Shown here: one piece after another, positions 1-4,027 of the stretch
Numbering within the stretch: the stretch's first letter is position 1
How the letters are laid out: each line of letters starts with the position of its first letter
DNA from: Acidobacteriota bacterium
Lineage (GTDB): Bacteria > Acidobacteriota > Vicinamibacteria > Vicinamibacterales > SCN-69-37
Direction: 5' to 3'
Length of the DNA stretch: 6,093 bases
Assembly: GCA_021824055.1 (NCBI GenBank)
Contig: JAKALV010000204.1
Location: 1-6,093, forward strand
Notes under the pieces: model-generated
Databases searched by the model: none
The model's input: only the letters and a program-made list of their open reading frames with translations
What the model was told of the DNA's origin: nothing
Position numbers and translations under genes: made by a program

Positions 1-335
1 GCGGCCCGCTCGACGCTGGCCGGCGTACCCGCCGCCGGTGTTCCGGCGGCGGCCCTCGCGGCCGCTTCGAGCGCGGCTGCCGCCCTGGCGGCGTCGCTCG
101 GCGACAACACCCTGTGCGACGCCACCGCGATGAGCCTGGACCTGGCCCCCGTCCCCGGCGCGGCCGGGCGCACGTGGTTGACGGGCGGCGCCTTGTCGAG
201 ATCGGTCGCGAATCTGGCGTTGCCCGCCTTCGGCCGTTCGATCGATGCCACGACGTCGGACTCCGAGGCGGTGAAGGAGGCCGCCAACCGCGATAGCAGG
301 CCGACCGCGAGCACCGCGAAAGCGAGTCTGCGCAT
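1..335 (-). CDS. Partial protein of unknown function with N-terminal export signal or membrane anchor
   Basis: Reading leftward from an ATG at 333-335, the frame stays open for 111 codons to the window edge, so the C-terminus is missing. The N-terminus has two arginines after Met (MRRLAFAVLAVGLL), then about 15 hydrophobic residues. This fits a signal peptide or single membrane anchor with possible cleavage near residues 19-20 (LAAS). What follows is polar, then Ala/Pro/Gly-rich (AARAAAALEAAARAAAG near residues 86-102), which looks like a linker. I recognise no domain. The weak points are the lack of a Shine-Dalgarno at normal distance (a GGAGG lies about 22 bases upstream) and an opposite-strand frame, entering from the left and ending at 372, that is also open. 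The two frames share third codon positions, so GC3 cannot separate them. I favour this strand because it begins with a credible export signal, while the other reads as low-complexity antisense. It would be transcribed divergently from the kinase gene at 411. Confidence 0.5.
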   Translation of the reverse strand, partial: MRRLAFAVLAVGLLSRLAASFTASESDVVASIERPKAGNARFATDLDKAPPVNHVRPAAPGTGARSRLIAVASHRVLSPSDAARAAAALEAAARAAAGTPAAGTPASVERA

Positions 336-410
336 ATCAGCGTGGGAATCGGCACCGCCTCCCGGACCGTGAATGTCCGCCCGAATGCGCCGATGCCGAT
401 TGGGGAACTG

Positions 411-2213
411 ATGGACGCGTCGTTGCACCCGCCACTGGTCATTGGCCTCGCCGGCATGCTGGCCGGTCTGCTGATGGCGGCACTGTCGATGGGCCTGTCG
501 CGAATGCCCGTCTGGCGGCACGGCCGCCGGTTTGCGCTGGTCGCCGTGACGTCCGCCGGGTATTGCGCGTTCGATTTGACGATGGTGTTGGGTTCGACGC
601 CGTCGGTCGTGGCGTTCGGCGTGCAGGCCGCGTTGTTGTGGGGCGTCGCGCACGGCATCGCATGGTTGTGGTACCTCGCGGCGTTGAATGGGCGCGCGCT
701 GAACCGGTTCGAGCGCATTCTGGCGGCGGCGGGTCTGCTGGCCGGAGTGGCTGGATTGATTCCGGGAGCGATCGTGACCCGGGAGATCGCGACGATTCGG
801 GTCCCGTGGTTTGGCGCGGTGTACCGGACGCCGCAGCCGACCCTGCTCGGCGGCGTGCTGTACGGGTATTTCGCGCTGATGCTGACCGGCGTGGCCGTGC
901 GCGCGGCGCGGCATTGGCCCGCGGGTGATCGCGCGCGCGGGATCGGCATCGGCGTGGCCTGCCTCGGGCTGTTGGGATTGAACGACACGCTGGTCAGCGC
1001 CGGCCGGCTGAACATGCCGCGGCTCTTCGACGCCGGCAGTGCGGCCGTCGTGCTGTTCGCCGGACTCGCGAGCCAGCGGTACCTGGCGGAGGAACTGACG
1101 GAGGCGCAGCACGCGGTGGCGCGCACCGAGCGCCTGGTGTCGGTGAGCCGTCTGGCGGCGGGCATCGCGCACGAGATCAACAATCCCGCCGCGGTGATCC
1201 AGCACGAGCTCGCGCAGGTCCTGCTGAACGGCCCCGACATGCCGCGGCATGTGGCGCACGCGCGTGGGGCCGTCGACCGCATCGTGTATGTCGTCCGGCA
1301 GCTGCTCGACCTGGGCCTCGCATCGCGGCCCGGATCGGCGGCGCCGGCGTCGTTTGCCGTGGCGCCGGTTGTCGAGCGGGCTGCGGCGGCCGTGCAAGCG
1401 CGGTTCAAACCCGACGCGCTCGCGCTCGAGGTCGAACCGGACCTCTCCGCGTTTGGCGATCCCGTGCGCGTCGAGGCGGTGCTCGTGAGTCTGCTGGGCA
1501 ACGCGGCGCATGCCGTCGAAACGTTCGCGTCGCCGCGCGCGTCGGTGCGGGCGGCGCGCGACGGCGACCGGTTGCGAATCACGGTGGCCGACAACGGACC
1601 TGGACTGCCGCCGGAAGTCATCGCCCGGCTGTTCGAGCCGTTCGTCAACGCGAAGCCGTTTGGCCAGGGCGCCGGCCTCGGCCTCGCGGTGGCGAATGGC
1701 CTGATGCACAGCCAGAATGGCGGTTTGCAGCTGGTGCGCACGGGCCCGCGCGGCACCGAGTTCGCGCTTGACCTGCCGCTGGCCGCGTCGACGGGCGGCG
1801 CATCCCCGTCGCCGCCGGCGCCAGCGCCGAGTGTCACGCGCACGCTCGGGCTGCTGATCATTGATGACGATCCGGATCTGCGTCTGGTGCTCCAGGAGGC
1901 CGCGGAAGCGTATCGGTTCCGCGCCGCCGCGGTCGCGACCGTGGCCGACGCGTTCCGCGAGATCGAGTCAGGCACGCCCGTGGATATCGTGCTGTGCGAC
2001 GTGATGATGCCTGATGGCGGCGCCGATACGTGGCTGCGCCAGTGCCGCCAGACGCATCCGGCGCTGGCCGCGCGGACGATCGTGATCACCGGCGGCCCGA
2101 GCTCGGCCGAAGCGCTGGCGCTGGCCGATGCGAATCCCGATCGACTGCTCTATAAGCCGTTCGCCATGGCGGACGTGCGCGCCCTGGCGTTGCGGCTCAT
2201 GCATGAGCCCTAG
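411..2213 (+). CDS. Seven-TM hybrid sensor histidine kinase with C-terminal receiver domain
   Basis: A 600-residue inner-membrane kinase that should sense a signal, autophosphorylate and pass phosphate to its own receiver. Seven hydrophobic segments lie at about residues 8-29, 41-60, 65-92, 103-122, 145-165, 177-196 and 206-222. Basic loops (RMPVWRHGRR, RAARHW) predict N-outside, C-inside; the largest periplasmic loop is only about 22 residues (123-144). A short helical linker leads to HisKA with phospho-acceptor His254 (GIAHEINNP). The ATPase domain has Asn364 (LLGNAAHAVE), Asp394 (DNGPGLP), an F box (LFEPF) and GAGLGL at 420-425. After an Ala/Pro/Ser linker the receiver carries acidic Asp485-487, phospho-acceptor Asp530 (CDVMMPDGG), Thr560 and Lys582 (YKPF), so every catalytic residue is present. 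No output or HPt domain follows, so the downstream partner is unknown. I chose the ATG at 411 because GGGGA (402-406) lies just upstream and membrane segment 1 follows at once. In-frame starts at 342 (GTG) and 393 (ATG) add 23 or 6 unremarkable residues. Confidence 0.93.
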   Translation: MDASLHPPLVIGLAGMLAGLLMAALSMGLSRMPVWRHGRRFALVAVTSAGYCAFDLTMVLGSTPSVVAFGVQAALLWGVAHGIAWLWYLAALNGRALNRFERILAAAGLLAGVAGLIPGAIVTREIATIRVPWFGAVYRTPQPTLLGGVLYGYFALMLTGVAVRAARHWPAGDRARGIGIGVACLGLLGLNDTLVSAGRLNMPRLFDAGSAAVVLFAGLASQRYLAEELTEAQHAVARTERLVSVSRLAAGIAHEINNPAAVIQHELAQVLLNGPDMPRHVAHARGAVDRIVYVVRQLLDLGLASRPGSAAPASFAVAPVVERAAAAVQARFKPDALALEVEPDLSAFGDPVRVEAVLVSLLGNAAHAVETFASPRASVRAARDGDRLRITVADNGPGLPPEVIARLFEPFVNAKPFGQGAGLGLAVANGLMHSQNGGLQLVRTGPRGTEFALDLPLAASTGGASPSPPAPAPSVTRTLGLLIIDDDPDLRLVLQEAAEAYRFRAAAVATVADAFREIESGTPVDIVLCDVMMPDGGADTWLRQCRQTHPALAARTIVITGGPSSAEALALADANPDRLLYKPFAMADVRALALRLMHEP

Positions 2214-2223
2214 CGGGCGGCTC

Positions 2224-2295
2224 ACCGTGGCGTGAAGAACGTGAAGGGAAGATCTTCGAAAGGCCTTCTTCACGTTCTCCACGTGCTTCACGGTT
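2224..2295. terminator. Palindromic unit 1, possible terminator or 3' stabiliser of the kinase mRNA
   Basis: The left arm 2224-2246 and right arm 2268-2295 pair across a 21-base loop (2247-2267). The inner 16 bases (CGTGAAGAACGTGAAG against CTTCACGTTCTCCACG) match at 15 positions. The hairpin begins 10 bases after the kinase stop codon, which fits an end-of-transcript structure. There is no clean run of T after it, so it is not a textbook intrinsic terminator. The loop contains a perfect palindrome, GAAGATCTTC. This unit lacks four bases (AGGG) in its outer left arm compared with the other two. Confidence 0.5.
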
Positions 2296-2335
2296 GATCG
2301 CCCTTGCTCTTCACCGTGGGTCGTCCAAAGTGACT

Positions 2336-2412
2336 AACCGTGGAGGGCGTGAAGAACGTAAAGGGAAGATCTTCGAAAGGCCTTCTTCACGTTCTCCACG
2401 TGCTGCACAGTT
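2336..2412. repeat. Palindromic unit 2 of the 117-bp array
   Basis: The left arm is 2336-2363, the loop 2364-2384 and the right arm 2385-2412. It carries three private changes in the arms: GTAAAG instead of GTGAAG on the left, and GCTGCACAG instead of GCTTCACGG on the right. These slightly weaken the stem and are not compensatory. Confidence 0.85.
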
Positions 2413-2452
2413 GATCGCCCTTGGTCTTCACGGTGGGCCTCCCAGAGCAGCT

Positions 2453-2529
2453 AACCGTGGAGGGCGTGAAGAACGTGAAGGGAAGATCTTCGAAACGCCT
2501 GCTTCACGTTCTCCACGTGCTTCACGGTT
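2453..2529. repeat. Palindromic unit 3 of the 117-bp array
   Basis: The left arm is 2453-2480, the loop 2481-2501 and the right arm 2502-2529. Arms of 28 bases match at 24 positions; in RNA two of the four mismatches become G-U pairs. The loop differs from units 1 and 2 (AAACGCCTG instead of AAAGGCCTT), which suggests that the loop is less constrained than the arms. Confidence 0.88.
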
Positions 2530-2593
2530 GATCGCCCTTGATCTTCACGGTGGGCCGCCCAGCGCTGACGTTTGGCGAGGCTCGACGCGTTGC

Positions 2594-2680
2594 GGTGGTC
2601 GTGGTCGTGACCCAGGACCCAGGACCACAAGGACCTTGGACGAAGGCGGACCTGGTACATTGGACCTTGGACTTAGGACG
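2594..2680. repeat. Degenerate short-repeat stretch rich in GGACC
   Basis: This non-coding stretch is made of short direct repeats: GTGGTC twice (2595-2606), CCCAGGA twice in tandem (2611-2624), and the 11-base word GGACCTTGGAC at 2631-2641 and again at 2662-2672. GGACC or GGAC words continue up to 2679. It lies just beyond the 3' end of the tRNA and is a different sequence family from the 117-bp units. I see no gene in 2571-2701, and the function is unknown; decayed slippage repeats are the simplest reading. Confidence 0.6.
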
Positions 2681-2701
2681 ACGGAGCTGGGGTGTGCTGA
2701 T

Positions 2702-2778
2702 TGGTCGGGGCGACTGGATTCGAACCAGCGATCCCTTGCTCCCAAAGCAAGTGCGTTACCAGGCTACGCTACGCCCCG
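2702..2778 (-). tRNA. tRNA-Pro (anticodon TGG)
   Basis: A complete 77-nt cloverleaf on the minus strand. The acceptor stem is CGGGGCG (2772-2778) paired with CGCCCCG (2706-2712), with discriminator A and an encoded CCA (2702-2704). The D stem is GCGT/ACGC with loop AGCCTGGTA. The anticodon stem CTTGC/GCAAG encloses TTTGGGA, giving anticodon TGG, which reads proline CCA and, by wobble, other CCN codons. The T arm is GCTGG-TTCGAAT-CCAGT with one G-U pair at its base. The first C1-G72 pair is the usual bacterial tRNA-Pro feature. The gene converges on the kinase gene and diverges from the cytochrome operon. Confidence 0.97.
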
Positions 2779-2789
2779 ACCGGATCTCT

Positions 2790-2795
2790 ATCTTA
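2790..2795 (-). promoter_or_regulatory. Possible -10 box of the tRNA-Pro gene
   Basis: Read on the minus strand, TAAGAT lies 11 bases upstream of the first tRNA base, a normal distance for a -10 element with a very short leader. It matches the TATAAT consensus at four of six positions. No convincing -35 is found 16-18 bases further up, where the DNA is very GC-rich (GCCGGCCGCGCCGC). A TTGACG occurs on the same strand near 2839-2844, but it is far too distant to pair with this box. Confidence 0.35.
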
Positions 2796-2844
2796 CTTGC
2801 GGCGCGGCCGGCGGGCGATCTCCCGGCCTGCAGGCGTTCGTCAA

Positions 2845-2883
2845 CCCAATTGGGGCTCGAATTGCCGCCGGTTTTTCGGCAAT
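2845..2883. promoter_or_regulatory. Two palindromes upstream of the cytochrome operon, candidate activator sites
   Basis: CCCAATTGGG (2845-2854) is a perfect 10-base palindrome. ATTGCCG (2861-2867) and CGGCAAT (2877-2883) form a perfect inverted repeat around a 9-base centre containing TTTTT. Their centres are about 22 bases apart, close to two helical turns, and lie roughly 64 and 86 bases upstream of the start site predicted from the sigma-54 box. Upstream palindromes at such distances are typical binding sites for enhancer-binding activators. The two are not copies of each other and I recognise neither as a known operator. The second could also be a small hairpin in an RNA. Confidence 0.35.
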
Positions 2884-2909
2884 CCAGCCGTTCGGAATAG
2901 CGAAAAATG

Positions 2910-2925
2910 CGGCATGACCTTTGCT
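2910..2925 (+). promoter_or_regulatory. Putative sigma-54 (RpoN) promoter of the cytochrome-barrel operon
   Basis: The sequence CGGCATGACCTTTGCT matches the RpoN consensus TGGCAYG-N4-TTGCW at every conserved position except the first T. It has the required invariant GG (2911-2912) and GC (2923-2924) exactly ten bases apart. It would start transcription near 2936, leaving a leader of about 50 bases before the cytochrome start codon. No sigma-70 pair of comparable quality is seen between it and the gene; TAAATA at 2956-2961 has no matching -35. RpoN promoters need an ATP-dependent activator, and none is encoded in the window. Confidence 0.45.
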
Positions 2926-2933
2926 CCCTGTGA

Positions 2934-2955
2934 GTGTCGGCGTTCAGTCCGGCAC
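2934..2955 (+). other. Small hairpin near the predicted 5' end of the operon transcript
   Basis: GTGTCGG (2934-2940) and CCGGCAC (2949-2955) pair over seven bases with one G-U pair around an 8-base loop. The hairpin starts within two bases of the start site predicted from the sigma-54 box and ends 20 bases before the ribosome binding site. It may protect the 5' end of the RNA or be chance. It is too short to be a riboswitch. Confidence 0.3.
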
Positions 2956-2975
2956 TAAATACATTCAACGCCTTT

Positions 2976-2980
2976 GGAGG
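2976..2980 (+). promoter_or_regulatory. Ribosome binding site that decides the cytochrome start
   Basis: GGAGG lies five bases before the GTG at 2986. The longest open frame starts at the TTG of 2974-2976, which overlaps this Shine-Dalgarno and so cannot be the real start. The next in-frame ATG (3025) has only a weak AGGAAG upstream, and starting there would remove the basic residues of the signal peptide. Confidence 0.75.
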
Positions 2981-2985
2981 GTACC

Positions 2986-4011
2986 GTGACAGTTGGTACG
3001 GGTCGAGGAAGTGGATTTCGCTCAATGGGGCCAACAGCTTGGCTCGTGTTCAGCGTGCTCGTTTGGGGAGTGACTTTTGTGCGGGCGGGTGCGCTGACTC
3101 CCGCGCCGACCAAGGCTGCGCCCGCGCAGAAAACCGCGGAGGCGCAGAAAACTCCGCAGTTGCCGGAGATTCCGGCGTCGGCCGTTGGGGCTACGTATGT
3201 GGGCGAAGAGACCTGCACGACGTGCCACGAAGACAAGAAGGCCGGATACGACAACAGCCTGCACAGCAAGGACGCGGATCCGCGCACGCCTGCGGCCATG
3301 AAGGCCTGTGAAACCTGCCACGGTCCGGGCAGCAAACATGCCGAGGATCCGACGAATCTCAGCACCCGGCTGCGCAAGTTCACCGGGCTCAGCGCTGACG
3401 AAACCAACAAGGTCTGCGTCACGTGCCACGCCTCGGGCGACCACGCACTCTGGGCCGGCAGCAAGCACGAAGCGCGCGGTGTGTCCTGCACGTCGTGCCA
3501 CAGCGTGCACAACGCGAAGGGCGAGAAGCAGCTGAAGGCCGAGACTCAGCCGAAGCTCTGCGCCACCTGCCACGCGAACATCGTGAACAAGCTGAACCGG
3601 TTCGACCACATGCCGGTGCGTGAAGACAAGATGGTCTGCTCCTCGTGCCACAACACGCACGGATCGGCGAATGTGAAGATGCTGCGGTCGGGCACCACGA
3701 TCGACGAAGCCTGCACGAGCTGCCACGCCGAAAAGCGCGGACCGTTCCTCTGGGAACACGCGCCGGTCGTCAACTCGTGCGTGACCTGCCACGACCCGCA
3801 CGGGTCGAGCAATGACCGCATGCTCAACGCGAAAGTGCCGTTCCTCTGCCAGCGGTGTCACGTGACCTCGCGGCATCCCCCCACGGTGTACGACGGCTCC
3901 GTCATTACGAGCTCGACGGGCGCCAACAGAATCACGGGCCGCGGATGTGTGATCTGCCACGCGCAGATTCACGGATCCAACTCGCCCAGTGGCAAGGCAT
4001 TTCTACGCTAG
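2986..4011 (+). CDS. mtrA: Decahaem c-type cytochrome, MtrA/DmsE family, periplasmic
   Basis: This 341-residue protein should carry electrons through the periplasm into and across an outer-membrane barrel. With the GTG start, a basic N-region (R7, R12) and hydrophobic stretch 17-32 form a Sec signal, with likely cleavage near AGA at 34-36. A Pro/Ala/Lys-rich linker follows. There are ten CXXCH haem-binding motifs, beginning at residues 77, 108, 144, 168, 192, 218, 243, 265, 288 and 321. These account for all 20 cysteines, and many further histidines are available as distal ligands. Length and haem count match the MtrA family (Shewanella MtrA is about 333 residues with ten haems) rather than the longer PioA. 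The five-plus-five spacing agrees with the duplicated pentahaem design known for the family. A barrel gene follows after 16 bases, which strongly supports a conduit role. DmsE-type respiratory conduits use the same parts, so the terminal electron acceptor or donor cannot be told from this gene. Confidence 0.93.
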   Translation: MTVGTGRGSGFRSMGPTAWLVFSVLVWGVTFVRAGALTPAPTKAAPAQKTAEAQKTPQLPEIPASAVGATYVGEETCTTCHEDKKAGYDNSLHSKDADPRTPAAMKACETCHGPGSKHAEDPTNLSTRLRKFTGLSADETNKVCVTCHASGDHALWAGSKHEARGVSCTSCHSVHNAKGEKQLKAETQPKLCATCHANIVNKLNRFDHMPVREDKMVCSSCHNTHGSANVKMLRSGTTIDEACTSCHAEKRGPFLWEHAPVVNSCVTCHDPHGSSNDRMLNAKVPFLCQRCHVTSRHPPTVYDGSVITSSTGANRITGRGCVICHAQIHGSNSPSGKAFLR

Positions 4012-4015
4012 GAGA

Positions 4016-4021
4016 AGGGAG
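4016..4021 (+). promoter_or_regulatory. Ribosome binding site of the barrel gene
   Basis: AGGGAG lies six bases before the ATG at 4028, within the 16-base gap after the cytochrome stop codon (4009-4011). No promoter or terminator fits in this gap, so the barrel gene is almost certainly translated from the same mRNA as the cytochrome. Confidence 0.7.
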
Positions 4022-4027
4022 ACTGCG

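Larger units (their letters stand above)
2224..2570. repeat. Three tandem 117-bp units, each a long imperfect palindrome
   Basis: The core CGTGAAGAACGT recurs at 2231, 2348 and 2465, exactly 117 bases apart both times. Most changes between copies fall in the roughly 40-base spacers (GATCGCCCTTG then TCTTCACSGTGGG). Each unit has 28-base arms around a 21-base loop. In units 2 and 3 the left arm starts AACCGTGGAGGG, and the right arm ends in GTT. The unit 1 left arm lacks four bases (AGGG), and unit 3 decays after about 2570. No target-site duplication or transposase gene is visible. The array fills the gap between two converging genes, the kinase (+) and the tRNA (-), which is the usual place for REP/BIME-like or MITE-like elements. 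Bidirectional termination or transcript-end protection is an inferred role. All reading frames through it look like non-coding sequence. Confidence 0.92.

Noticed and set aside
1249..1704. Plus-strand frames at 1249-1488 and 1510-1704 within the kinase
   Set aside because: They overlap the HisKA/HATPase coding sequence in another frame and are Arg/Ser-rich, as expected for out-of-frame GC-rich DNA.
2294..2580. A 39-residue protein repeat, since 117 is a multiple of three
   Set aside because: Differences between copies are not concentrated at third positions, several frames are open equally on both strands, and the hairpin structure explains the sequence better.
2214..2701. CRISPR array, because of the regularly spaced palindromic repeats
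   Set aside because: The repeat unit is 117 bases, the spacers resemble each other instead of being unique, only three copies exist, and no cas gene is nearby.
2839..2844. Minus-strand TTGACG as the -35 of the tRNA promoter
   Set aside because: It is over 40 bases from the only -10-like box, far beyond the 16-18 bases needed.
2294..2917. Open frame of 207 codons across the repeats and the tRNA, and overlapping shorter frames at 2538-2900 and 2701-2958
   Set aside because: They read the antisense of tRNA-Pro, giving the familiar spurious peptides (GRLDSNQRSLAPK, GDWIRTSDPLLPK, GATGFEPAIPCSQ). The upstream part is the non-coding 117-bp array.
3022..3972. Antisense frame of 316 codons over the cytochrome gene
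   Set aside because: The plus strand carries ten CXXCH motifs and a signal peptide. The antisense product is Arg/Ala/Val-rich low-complexity sequence.
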